A stretch of DNA of 64,000 bases from Paenibacillus qinlingensis (GTDB taxonomy: Bacteria > Bacillota > Bacilli > Paenibacillales > NBRC-103111): assembly GCF_013204845.1 (NCBI RefSeq), contig NZ_JABMKY010000017.1, positions 62,001 to 126,000 on the forward strand, read 5' to 3'. The notes beneath the pieces were generated by a model. The model ran no database searches and was not told where the DNA came from. It saw only the letters and a program-made list of their open reading frames with translations. A program made the position numbers and the translations under genes. Shown one piece after another: positions 11,601 through 18,425 of the stretch (within the stretch, counting starts at the first letter, position 1; each line of letters opens with the position of its first letter).

Positions 11601-12114
11601 AGGGAAATACAAGGAAATCGTTCAGAATACGGCTGCCAGCAGCAACGTTGTTTTTAGCACGGTAAAGGCGAGCGTGCAGTTAAGAGACAGCCAAGGCAAT
11701 CCACTTGATGGAGCCGTTGTCGACTACTATACAGGAGGTAGTTGGAAGCCAATGGGCACTACGGTTGGTGGAGAAATCAGTAAAGAACTGCTCGCCGATA
11801 CGTATACGTTCGGATTGACGTATGCAGGCAAGCGTCTAGAAACAGTCCAAAGTACAGCTGCGAACCCTGTTGTCAGCTTCCATACGGTGAAAGCTACCTT
11901 GCAAGTGAAAGACAGCTCTGGTAATCCGCTGAGCGGTGGTACTGCAAAGTTCTACTCGGGGGGAAGCTGGCAAAACCTCGGACCTGCAACATCAGGAGAG
12001 GTTAGCAAAGAATTACTGCCTGCCAGTTATACGTTCAGCATGACGTATGGTGGTACGACAAAGGAAAGCACGCGTGATATTAGTGTTGATCCGGTAGTTG
12101 TTTTCCAATATTGA
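5623..12114 (+). CDS. Giant exported modular glycan-active protein (WbsX/GH99-like domain, 2163 aa)
   Basis: The protein begins with a signal peptide (to about residue 30) behind a GGAAAGGGAG ribosome site. Domains in order: two LamG/concanavalin-like sandwiches (about 35-410); a WbsX-type glycosyl hydrolase/transferase domain related to GH99/GH71 (about 422-760, with a conserved WNEFGEGH near 719); two similar beta-sandwich modules (about 792-930 and 1051-1190) flanking a copper amine oxidase N-like stalk domain (about 935-1045); CBM4/9-like (about 1199-1350); two bacterial Ig-like BIG_2 domains (about 1359-1530); a second CBM4/9-like (about 1533-1685); two OmpL47-like Ig repeats (about 1688-1865); and four ~74-residue repeats to the end. 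I see no SLH, LPXTG or membrane anchor. It probably acts outside the cell on a mannose-containing polymer, an inference from neighbours. Confidence 0.85.
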   Translation: MMIKKLLGMIVTALLVCAFTIVLQSTEVKAEATTPEGGYVIDEDFSFLSALTPGNSQPSGWDVRAAGGALVSLYNTNFKISDTSTVLPVSMNKKFVSQSEGSLTMEFRIKPLSVIDGLKWQLLSNDIVGVSLITQNNTLSLETGTNTVIPLQTYVANIEYGIKVVMNLNTHTTDVYINGVRKANGAPFKNAVTNLNQFQVKTGDASMGEFFFGPLKIYKGYVVNERLISVVAGGAIPQDWTAVTSGGAITVGSMLSSPQPDINSMKLNASSATGSMSLTKTISPISDNFTYDFKVLYKQKADGLEAELKSGTTSVIKLTTAGDKLAYVNGSGQTVSLDYLANLWTHIQIKVNWATALADIYINDKLQEEGVALASGVTAIDSIKFTTPASYRGEMWLDDILLYKTVPLPADYVPAPVVVSKDAGAPKVGVQSCPMWREGHHLGWDMIQPYPDRTPLLGFYDEGNPETADWESKWLEEHGIDFQMSCWFRPLGGDTDRMPIKDSYLSHALDNGYFNGAYSDQTKFAIMFENLNSKVKDAADFRTNLIPYWIEYYFKDPRYLKIDGKPVFTIYNYEELFNAFKDSNGNDHVKEELDNFRTEVSNAGLGDMILLNVYNGTDYAQLKKRKDAGFDGVYAYSWGSFGGHPEFQKLKMTQEKDAGAIDIIPGLSMGRDDTAWGLNFGYYATPSEFESLAQWTKDSFMPSLPAGSLGKKLVMLDNWNEFGEGHFIMPAGLAGFGYVDAIRNVFGSSAPHTDSVPTQTQKDRINTLYPAGRVVPNLNQPQPVMTNVYGNMWEFNTPGDAEGWTVEKQIVGVTVQDGSFSGVTNNTDPGIRSADHLGIKAEDIPYIVIRMKNSANDIDGRFFFTTEADGTWNEAKAVGYFVNPLDSGYTEYIIEAWRNKNWTGTIRQMRIDPISAVGPISIDYIRTIYSPQPGIRTYVDGVYKPFSQPALLQDGIVMLPMKETYLQIGAKPEWDPATNTLLAVKDNVVYKVKVGDSIAYKGNQAITLEHAPVKLANGTVLVPLSYLHQAFGAITKWNAAAQKVDIYPTAITWDFTTSSGWTANSQIANPVVANGVFSGTSNGVSGSVQPAILSPDNLEFAASDIRRIRVRMNNMTIGNEAKIYFTTTADSTWNEAKMLSSYILPNDAVYREYVFDTSSFAAWTGTIKQIQVVPTTASGAFSLDSVQLEITPTVALKGDNLIEDPGFEGSITSQYKLQNATAAKDTTQSHSGHQSVKITKSTRYGSISFPVNVEKGKPYTYSAWAKLATGTTTNEFLRVGIQYNLDGGPPKQLIIFTSPGLKAGEWTQIEGTYTIQESGVVTNVLMYLYTEINNPGGVYYVDDVAVKPITDSGSSVWVHPSNISFGATSMTVGVGKTKALVPAFTPVNVSNKELIWRSSNPSVATVDVNGMVYGASLGTATITATTVDGGKVASVLVTVDATVSVTGVSLTPTSLSLPLGTQQTLVPTVTPANATNKLIKWESVNPFVAAVDTNGIVTGVGTGITQIKATSDDSGKQAIVTVTVTAPTNTVQGTNLIVDPGMEGSTLAAPNYAYQAVPSLTSAEQHSGQKSLLLTKTDKYGGVKFPVPLVKGKPYYYSTWAKLASAPTSTETIRIGLQYKLDGDPIPKQYIMFVSPSLNATEWKQVQGSLIINETGVVTETTMFLYTETQGNGTPFYVDDVEVRPLTVDDIPPVTVSDAPSGWQTTAQVVHLTASDSGSGVASTFYSLNHGAYVAGNTISIAAEGAHTLDFYSKDLAGNQEATQTVAVRIDSTVPTTTAVVVPSVPDGSSGNYINPVTVTLNASDNLSSVGQVVYSVNNGVTWTPYTAALTFDKQGAYTLQYRATDLAGNSETAKSISFNLAATAVKVQLKDSTGNPLSGGIVKYLDGTWKEFGVTDASGSISKSLGEKSYLFSMTYEGKTQQLTQNISTNANVGFQTELVQVHLQDSQGNPLNGGNVKFLSSGSWRTLGTTAGGKISMEVFPDTYTIGMTYEGKYKEIVQNTAASSNVVFSTVKASVQLRDSQGNPLDGAVVDYYTGGSWKPMGTTVGGEISKELLADTYTFGLTYAGKRLETVQSTAANPVVSFHTVKATLQVKDSSGNPLSGGTAKFYSGGSWQNLGPATSGEVSKELLPASYTFSMTYGGTTKESTRDISVDPVVVFQY

Positions 12115-12161
12115 AATAGGGTAACTACACAGGAACCCATCAAACAAAGGAGCTTATCAAA

Positions 12162-13232
12162 GTGACCAAGATAAAAGTAGGTATTATCGGTTTAGGAGAA
12201 GTCGCGCAAATGGTTCATTTGCCGATACTGGAGTCTCTGTCTGAGCTTTATGAGATCGAAGCCATATGTGATATTTCACCCCAACTGTTAGCCAAGATCG
12301 GCGAGAAATATCGTGTGAAGCATTTATTTCTGAACATGTCTGATATGTTGGAACAGTCTGATCTTGATGCTGTTTTTGTACTGAATAATATGGAATATCA
12401 TACGGAATGTACAATTGCAGCACTGAACAAGAACATCCATGTATTTGTAGAAAAGCCCATGTGCATTACCCAAGGTGAGGCTCATGCGATTATTCAAGCG
12501 CGCGATGCCTCACGCGCACATGTCATGGTAGGCTATATGCGGCGTTTTGCTCCCGCCTACCTTCGGGCGCTCGAAGAAGTAAAGACGCTAGGACCGATTA
12601 TTTATGCCCGCGTGCGGGATATTATTGGCCCTAATCCATTTTTTACGCGTCAATCCACCCCTATTTATCGTTTTAATGATATCCCTGCCCAAGCTGCACA
12701 GGATCGCAAGGAACGGAATGCCAGATTAATGAGAGAGGCGATTGGCGATTTGCCAGATGAGATGTATGGCGCCTATGGCTTGTTGCTGGGACTCAATAGT
12801 CATGACATATCGGCTATGCGAGAGTTAATTGGGATGCCGATTGGGGTCAAAGCAGCCTCCTCTTGGCTGGGGGGAAGATTCAAGAATGCCATCTTTGAAT
12901 ATGAAGGGTTTAACGTAACCTTTGAAACGGGGGTAGATCAACAAGGCCGATTTGATGGGCATATCGAGGTGTTTGGGGAGAATAAGTCTATTCTCGTCCA
13001 GTACGATACGCCGTATATCAGACAGTTGCCAACGACGCTGCATATCAATGAGACAATTGGAGACAGCTTTAATCAATCAACTGTCCGACCGACCTACAAG
13101 GATGCTTATGTGGTTGAGTTGGAATACTTCCACGAAGTCGTTTCGAAGGGGTTGCCGCCCAAAACGACACCCGAAGATTATTTGCAGGATCTCCTGATTT
13201 TCCAAATGATCATGGATGCTATTCAGCAATAA
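12162..13232 (+). CDS. Gfo/Idh/MocA-family NAD(P)-dependent oxidoreductase
   Basis: The 356-residue protein starts at GTG 12162 behind AAAGGAG. The N-terminal Rossmann motif is VGIIGLGEVAQ, and HVFVEKPMC carries the conserved EKP with the catalytic-site Lys. The C-terminal half is the mixed alpha/beta substrate domain. Members oxidise or reduce sugars, sugar acids or inositols in the cytoplasm. Its position between the importer/surface enzyme and the beta-mannosidase suggests it processes an oxidised or modified monosaccharide released from the imported oligosaccharide. The substrate is not recognisable from sequence. Confidence 0.88.
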   Translation: MTKIKVGIIGLGEVAQMVHLPILESLSELYEIEAICDISPQLLAKIGEKYRVKHLFLNMSDMLEQSDLDAVFVLNNMEYHTECTIAALNKNIHVFVEKPMCITQGEAHAIIQARDASRAHVMVGYMRRFAPAYLRALEEVKTLGPIIYARVRDIIGPNPFFTRQSTPIYRFNDIPAQAAQDRKERNARLMREAIGDLPDEMYGAYGLLLGLNSHDISAMRELIGMPIGVKAASSWLGGRFKNAIFEYEGFNVTFETGVDQQGRFDGHIEVFGENKSILVQYDTPYIRQLPTTLHINETIGDSFNQSTVRPTYKDAYVVELEYFHEVVSKGLPPKTTPEDYLQDLLIFQMIMDAIQQ

Positions 13233-13319
13233 TAGAAGAATGATCGTCGAGTGTAAGGCACGGGGAGCAATTATTATTTATAAACTTATCGGAATAGTTG
13301 AGTAAGAGGTGCATTGACA

Positions 13320-15881
13320 ATGAAAGTATGTTTAAACGAAGAATGGCAGCTAACGTGGGAGCCGCTCTACCGACAGCCGGCAGACTATTTACAAGTTAAA
13401 AATAAAGGGCAGAATTGGCTGCGGACAGATTTGCCCTGCGATGTGCATATGCCGCTCATCGAGCAAGGGATCATCGCGGAACCGCTAGTAGCGGATCAAT
13501 GCTTTTCGAGTGAATGGATCGAGGACCGGTCTTGGTGGTTTAAGAAGACATTCATATTGACGGAGGATCAGCTGCATGCAGACCAAGTGATTCTTCGATT
13601 TGAATCTTTAGATGTAGAAGCCGATATCTGGTTGAATGATGTCCATCTGGGCCATCATCGCAGTGCTTTTTATCCATTTGCTTGTGATGTGAAAGGTAAG
13701 ACGCAGCAGGGAGTTAATCAACTCCTTGTGCGTGTTACCACTGGTTTGGAGCACTACTCCGAGAATGATCTTGCGCTCATTCGCGAGGCCAAAGTGGTGT
13801 ATGAGAATGAGCAGGTCGTTCACAGAGGCGATCATCGTCGTGGCATGCTGAGAAAACCGCAATATGTATTTGGTTGGGATTGGGGACCAAGGGTCGCGAC
13901 GTGCGGGATTATGGGCGAGGTAAGTCTTGAATTTGCCCAAAGTTTTCAGATTCGCGACATTCATGTCACAACGACAAGATTGGATGCTGTCAGCAAAGCT
14001 GCACACTTACAGTTTCAAGTAGAGCTAGAGAATCTGCATCCTTTTCAAACGCTAGAAACAGAGCTGAAACTGGCACTGCTTTTCAATGGCAAGGAAGTTC
14101 AGCATATTGGGAAGGATTGTTGCCTACGTTCCGGGCTGAACTATATCGTCATTCCGATGGAAGTGCCTGATGCTCAATTTTGGTGGCCCAACGGGATGGG
14201 TGAGCAGCCGCTGTATTCGATTCGGGCAACCCTGCAGACGCCAACACATGTTGTAGAATACCCCCCTTTTTCATATGGGATACGCACATTGCACCTAAAC
14301 ATGGATAAAATCCCAGAGCATCAGGATGAACGTTCGTTCACATTTGAAATTAACGGTGTGACTGTCTTCAGTAAAGGTGGAAACTGGATTCCTGCGGATG
14401 CCATCTATGCGCGGGTCACGGATGCTAAATATGAAACTCTGCTCAGTGAAGCCAAGGAAGCGAACTTCAATATGCTGCGTGTGTGGGGAGGAGGTATCTA
14501 CGAGAGGGATATTTTCTATGAGAAATGTGACCAATACGGGATTCTGGTTTGGCAAGATTTCATGTTCACCTGCGCGAAATACCCAGATCATTTGGCTTGG
14601 TTTCGGGACGAAGTAGAGCGGGAGATCGATTATCAGACTCGTCGGCTTCGCAATCACTGTTCCCTCGCGCTTTGGTGCGGCAACAATGAGAATCATTGGG
14701 GTTTTGAGGAGTGGTGGAATGAGACACAAGCTGCCGATTTCTATGGGGGAGCGGCCTGTTACAATGATATAGCGCCCCGTCTTGTCCAGCGGAACTGCCC
14801 GGATATTCCCTATTGGAATAGCTCGCCTTACGGCGGTGCCCATCCGAATGGCAACCAATCGGGTGACACGCATCATTGGAATGATTGCATGATGCATGCC
14901 GACATGGAAAAACGAATTACACCTGAGGAATATGACAAGGTGAGCGGTAAATTTGTATCGGAGTATGGCTACATTGGCCCTTGCCGTAAAGGTTCCACGG
15001 CTATCTACCATCCTGGTCAGCCGCTTGATAGCAAAAGTAAAATTTGGAGGCTTCATACGAATTTTTTCGAAAAAGATACGGTACTTGCCGGTATCAACAA
15101 GCATTATTTGGCTGGGGAACACTTGGGGATTGATGATTATTTGCTATATGCAGGTTTATGTCAGGGTGTAATGCTGGGGTATTCACTTGAGGCAATACGA
15201 TCTAAGATGTTTTGTTCTGGCGCATTATTCTGGATGTACAATGATTGCTGGGGAGAGGTCGGCTGGTCGATCATTGATTATTACCTAACCCGCAAGATTT
15301 CTTATTATTTTGTGAAACGGGCATTAGCGCCGGTAAAACTCATTTTACGCGAGCAAGATGGGATGATTCAGCTTACAGCCATCAATGAAACTAGCTCGGT
15401 TATTCGTGAAGTCCTAGAATACGGCTTAGTCTACTATGATGGAAACGAGAAGCAATCAACGGAGGTAGAAGTGGAACTCCCGCCATTCTCGCGGGAAGTC
15501 GTCCTGCAATGGTCAACACCTGCCTATTCTTCGAGAGAGGCGTGTATCTTCGTCAGTGTGTTAAGTGAATCCAGCGAAATACGCCCAGCTGTGATACAAA
15601 ACGAAGTGGTTCGCGGTCTCATTTTGCCTGACCCGCAAGTAAAGGTATCCGACATTCATGCTGTAGAACATGGGCAAATCCGTTGCACGGTTTCAAGCGA
15701 AGCCTTTGCGCATGCGGTGCATTTTGGATTGGACGAAGGGATTCGATTGAGTGACGAATATTTCGATTTGCTCCCAGGTGAGAAGCGGGATATTACAATA
15801 CAGCACGGGGACATTGCCCTTACAACAGATCAGATCGTACCTCGAGGGATCACACTCAATAATAATGAAGGCGGATTATAA
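13320..15881 (+). CDS. GH2 beta-mannosidase
   Basis: The 853-residue protein is set at ATG 13320 because AAGAGGTG is 8 bases upstream; a TTG at 13314 is too close to it. It has the GH2 plan: jelly-roll (about 1-190), Ig-like (about 190-320) and TIM barrel. GWDWGPR (near residue 180) is typical of beta-mannosidases. The acid/base Glu is E457 in CGNNEN and the nucleophile is E548 in VSEYGYIG. There is no signal peptide, so it acts inside the cell, cutting terminal beta-linked mannose from imported oligosaccharides such as N-glycan cores or mannans. It sits two bases before the isomerase gene, implying coexpression. Confidence 0.9.
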   Translation: MKVCLNEEWQLTWEPLYRQPADYLQVKNKGQNWLRTDLPCDVHMPLIEQGIIAEPLVADQCFSSEWIEDRSWWFKKTFILTEDQLHADQVILRFESLDVEADIWLNDVHLGHHRSAFYPFACDVKGKTQQGVNQLLVRVTTGLEHYSENDLALIREAKVVYENEQVVHRGDHRRGMLRKPQYVFGWDWGPRVATCGIMGEVSLEFAQSFQIRDIHVTTTRLDAVSKAAHLQFQVELENLHPFQTLETELKLALLFNGKEVQHIGKDCCLRSGLNYIVIPMEVPDAQFWWPNGMGEQPLYSIRATLQTPTHVVEYPPFSYGIRTLHLNMDKIPEHQDERSFTFEINGVTVFSKGGNWIPADAIYARVTDAKYETLLSEAKEANFNMLRVWGGGIYERDIFYEKCDQYGILVWQDFMFTCAKYPDHLAWFRDEVEREIDYQTRRLRNHCSLALWCGNNENHWGFEEWWNETQAADFYGGAACYNDIAPRLVQRNCPDIPYWNSSPYGGAHPNGNQSGDTHHWNDCMMHADMEKRITPEEYDKVSGKFVSEYGYIGPCRKGSTAIYHPGQPLDSKSKIWRLHTNFFEKDTVLAGINKHYLAGEHLGIDDYLLYAGLCQGVMLGYSLEAIRSKMFCSGALFWMYNDCWGEVGWSIIDYYLTRKISYYFVKRALAPVKLILREQDGMIQLTAINETSSVIREVLEYGLVYYDGNEKQSTEVEVELPPFSREVVLQWSTPAYSSREACIFVSVLSESSEIRPAVIQNEVVRGLILPDPQVKVSDIHAVEHGQIRCTVSSEAFAHAVHFGLDEGIRLSDEYFDLLPGEKRDITIQHGDIALTTDQIVPRGITLNNNEGGL

Positions 15882-15882
15882 A

Positions 15883-16653
15883 ATGAAACAGAAATTTGCT
15901 GTACAACTATACACCTTGCGAAACGAATGTGAACAAGATTTCCCGGGCGTGCTAAGAGAACTGAAGCAGATGGGCTGGGCAGGGGTTGAACTGGCGGGTT
16001 TGCACAGTTACACGGTTGAAGAGATTTCCGACGTGCTGCAAGAAACAGGCTTACAAACCGCGGGCATGCATGTTTCACTGCAGCGTTTAAGCAGTGAGCT
16101 AGAGAGCGTGCTTACGGAAGCACGACTTTTCAACACGACATCATTAATCTGCCCCTCTGTCCCCCATGAGCTTCGAAATGAGGAAGGCTACCGTCAATTT
16201 AAGAACCAATTAAATGACATTGCGAGGGAAATACAGCAGGATGGCTTTACACTCAGCTTTCACAATCATGCTTTCGAGTTTGAAACAAATATAGACGGTA
16301 CGAATGCTTTGGAATATCTGATTGAGCCATCTGCGGATAATGCCGTATTGGCAGAAATCGATGTCTACTGGGTAAAGAAAGCTGGGAAAGATCCTGCTGC
16401 CTTCATTCGTCCATATAGCCACAGGATGCCTACGATGCATGTGAAGGATATGACCAATGACGAGAGACAGACGTATGCTGAAATTGGCACAGGCGTTATC
16501 GATTTCGATCCTATATTGAGTTGGGGAGAGCGGAATGGCGTAGCATGGTACGTCGTGGAGCAGGATGTGTGTCAGGGCAAACCAATGGACTGTGTAAAGC
16601 TTAGCTTAACGAATTTACACCGAATAGCGGACCGACTTTTAGAATATCGATAG
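15883..16653 (+). CDS. Sugar phosphate isomerase/epimerase-like TIM-barrel protein
   Basis: The 256-residue protein uses ATG 15883, with GAAGGCGG ending 8 bases upstream inside the end of the mannosidase gene. It belongs to the xylose-isomerase-like TIM barrel family (AP endonuclease 2 fold): LREMKQMGWAG-type first helix region, SFHNHAFEF, LAEIDVYWVKKAG and MHVKDM supply the metal-binding His/Glu/Asp pattern. It probably isomerises or epimerises a keto-sugar from the same pathway as the Gfo/Idh oxidoreductase. A strong terminator follows. Confidence 0.87.
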   Translation: MKQKFAVQLYTLRNECEQDFPGVLRELKQMGWAGVELAGLHSYTVEEISDVLQETGLQTAGMHVSLQRLSSELESVLTEARLFNTTSLICPSVPHELRNEEGYRQFKNQLNDIAREIQQDGFTLSFHNHAFEFETNIDGTNALEYLIEPSADNAVLAEIDVYWVKKAGKDPAAFIRPYSHRMPTMHVKDMTNDERQTYAEIGTGVIDFDPILSWGERNGVAWYVVEQDVCQGKPMDCVKLSLTNLHRIADRLLEYR

Positions 16654-16666
16654 TCGCATAAAGAAG

Positions 16667-16692
16667 GAGCTGCTTTGTGGCAGCTCTTTTTT
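16667..16692 (+). terminator. Rho-independent terminator
   Basis: A GAGCTGC / GCAGCTC stem with a 6-base loop is followed by six T. It ends the beta-mannosidase/isomerase transcript. Confidence 0.9.
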
Positions 16693-16743
16693 CATTGGTA
16701 TCTTGTTAGAGTAACATTCCGGAGATCTCTTCTAAATCAATGG

Positions 16744-16772
16744 TTGCCAATTAAACTGTAACCTGATAGTAT
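16744..16772 (+). promoter_or_regulatory. SigA-type promoter for the FMN riboswitch transcript
   Basis: TTGCCA and TAGTAT are separated by 17 bases and lie about 20 bases before the riboswitch's first stem, so transcription would start near 16779. Confidence 0.55.
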
Positions 16773-16790
16773 ACACTTAATCGAATATGA

Positions 16791-16929
16791 ACCTTCGGGG
16801 CAGGGTGCAATTCCCTACCGGCGGTGAGGATACCCGTGTGTATCTAAGCCCGCGACTCCCAGCCAGCAATGGTTGGGACTGACTTGGTGTGATTCCAAGG
16901 CCGACGGTATAGTCCGGATGAGAGAAGGT
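16791..16929 (+). promoter_or_regulatory. FMN riboswitch (RFN element)
   Basis: The conserved FMN aptamer blocks are present in order: CTTCGGGGCAGGGTG, TTCCCTACCGGCGGTGA, AGCCCGCGA, ACTTGGTGTGATTCCAAGG, CCGACGGTATAGTCCGGATG and GAGAAGG. The closing P1 stem pairs ACCTTC (16791-16796) with GAAGGT (16924-16929). FMN binding should shut down expression of the transporter gene downstream. Confidence 0.96.
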
Positions 16930-16938
16930 GAAGAACAA

Positions 16939-16966
16939 ACTTGTTAAATTTCATTATTTAACAGGT
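16939..16966 (+). promoter_or_regulatory. Hairpin in the riboswitch expression platform
   Basis: ACTTGTTAAAT pairs with ATTTAACAGGT around a 6-base loop. It sits between the aptamer and the terminator hairpin and lacks a T run, so it is more likely a spacer or anti-structure than a terminator. Confidence 0.5.
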
Positions 16967-16974
16967 CTGTTTGT

Positions 16975-17015
16975 CAATGCCCCCGCCATCAACATGAGCG
17001 GGGGTATTGTTCTTC
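16975..17015 (+). terminator. Riboswitch-controlled terminator with candidate antiterminator pairing
   Basis: CAATGCCCCCGC pairs with GCGGGGGTATTG (16998-17009) and is followed by TTCTTC. The TTGTTCTTC at 17007-17015 is the exact complement of GAAGAACAA at 16930-16938, directly after the aptamer, which would form a mutually exclusive long-range pairing. The switch mechanism is inferred. Confidence 0.7.
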
Positions 17016-17055
17016 GAGAAGGTTCAATTCAAAACATTCTTAGGAGGTTTTTGAA

Positions 17056-18021
17056 TTGGAAAATGCATTTAAGCTTGGTAGTAAAGGTGCGACTTCGCAA
17101 TCCACACGTACGAGTGGTATGAGCGGAATCTGGTATGTCGCGCTTGGTGCAACCCTATGGGGGCTAGATCCACTATTTCGCATCTTATTATTGAAAAGCT
17201 TTACCTCTGCGCAAATCGTATTCATCGAGCATGTCCTATTGGCCATTTACGCGGTACCTGTACTGATGAAGTATCGCCGTACGCTAACTGGCAAACTTTC
17301 GCTTGCCGTTATTGGTGCGCTGCTCTTCATTTCTTGGGGGGGATCGGCAATTGCCACCATTCTCTTCACCGCGGCATTCTCTCATGGCAGCGCCAATGCG
17401 ATCTTACTTCTGCAGAAATTACAGCCCTTATTCGCCATCATCCTAGCGCGTGTGCTGCTCAAAGAAACACTGCCTTCGAAGTTTTTTGCCTATATTGGGG
17501 TGGCATTGATAGGTACTTATCTTTTGACATTCGGCCTCGGTTTACCCGGCATGGGATTGAAGGATTTAGGTACAATAAGCTGCTTATTTTCTATACTGGC
17601 AGCTGTTTTATGGGGCGGTTCCACAGTAATGGGGAAATTCCTGCTTCAGAAAAAGTTGGATTTCCCAGTTGTGACCTCACTTCGCTTCTTGCTGGCACTA
17701 CCGCTTCTGACGATTGTTCTGTTAGCGAGTGGCGACCACTGGCAGCTGAACGGTTCGAGCAGTGGGTTGACGATTATCGCGGTAAACCTGCTGTTCCAAG
17801 CCTTTTTCCCAGGATTGCTTAGCATGCTGCTTTATTATAAAGGCTTGTCTTCCACTAAAGCGTTCTTCGCAACATTAGCCGAACTTGCCTTCCCTGCAGT
17901 TGGGGTCTGTATGAACTGGCTTGTCTTCGGTCAAAAGCTAACGATAGGTCAGCTGCTTGGGTTTATACTTATCTGGTTGACGCTGTGGTTTATGAGTCGG
18001 CAGAGTAACCAGCAGGGATAA
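17056..18021 (+). CDS. EamA/DMT-family transporter under FMN control, probable riboflavin importer
   Basis: The 321-residue membrane protein starts at TTG 17056, 8 bases after AGGAGG. It has about ten membrane helices in two EamA repeats (first about residues 20-150, second about 170-315). The riboswitch upstream ties it to flavin supply. In proteobacteria the EamA-type RibN is a known FMN-riboswitch-controlled riboflavin transporter, whereas Firmicutes usually use RibU, so a riboflavin or flavin-precursor transport role is likely but inferred. No rib biosynthesis gene is nearby. Confidence 0.85.
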   Translation: MENAFKLGSKGATSQSTRTSGMSGIWYVALGATLWGLDPLFRILLLKSFTSAQIVFIEHVLLAIYAVPVLMKYRRTLTGKLSLAVIGALLFISWGGSAIATILFTAAFSHGSANAILLLQKLQPLFAIILARVLLKETLPSKFFAYIGVALIGTYLLTFGLGLPGMGLKDLGTISCLFSILAAVLWGGSTVMGKFLLQKKLDFPVVTSLRFLLALPLLTIVLLASGDHWQLNGSSSGLTIIAVNLLFQAFFPGLLSMLLYYKGLSSTKAFFATLAELAFPAVGVCMNWLVFGQKLTIGQLLGFILIWLTLWFMSRQSNQQG

Positions 18022-18364
18022 ATAGAGGCTTTCGGAACCGAGGTTGGTGGGATACATGGAAAAACGCCAGTTAATTTTCGCTTTTTCACCATAAATCGCG
18101 GATTAGATGGATGACATGAAGTTATGTTCAGCGGATTCGGCTTAATGGCTGTGAAACGGTGAAATTAACTGGAGTAAATACAGCTATTCGTCTAACATAG
18201 CGTATTTCCCACTAAGTTAACGGGAGAAAATCCAGTTAGTTGTATCAACTGTCGCTGAAGCAGTAACCCTCATTGCACAAATGGGGTAAGCGGATCACAG
18301 GCCATCGGAACGGTCCTCAGGTAGATGCAGCCCGAAACTCCCATCTTTCCAATTCCTGTATAAC
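18022..18364. repeat. Intergenic region with CCAGTTAA inverted-repeat element
   Basis: No gene is visible here. CCAGTTAATTTTCGCTTTTT (18067-18086) has an imperfect inverted partner ending AAATTAACTGG (18162-18172), about 70 bases apart. Related copies of the motif follow (TTAACTGGAGTAAA, 18166 on; TTAACGGGAGAAAATCCAG, 18217 on). The segment could fold as a long imperfect hairpin and looks like a dispersed intergenic repeat. Confidence 0.55.
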
Positions 18365-18392
18365 ATGATATATTAATATCATTATATGATAT
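18365..18392 (+). promoter_or_regulatory. Overlapping AT-rich palindromes, candidate operator of the GntR/LacI regulator
   Basis: ATGATAT-4-ATATCAT (18365-18382) overlaps ATATCAT-3-ATGATAT (18376-18392), 34 bases before the regulator start. ATGATATATTAAT recurs at 19635-19647 before the ABC operon promoter, suggesting a shared operator. Confidence 0.55.
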
Positions 18393-18425
18393 AACATTTG
18401 GTTGTGCGTAGGGAGTGGGGAGCAA

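Noticed and set aside
14295..15122. 275-residue minus-strand ORF inside the beta-mannosidase gene
   Set aside because: It is antisense to the GH2 catalytic domain, which has both active-site Glu residues; no ribosome site or motif supports it.
17157..17822. 221-residue ORF in another frame of the EamA gene
   Set aside because: It overlaps fully with the membrane-protein frame, which fits the riboswitch, ribosome site and family; the alternative has no motifs.
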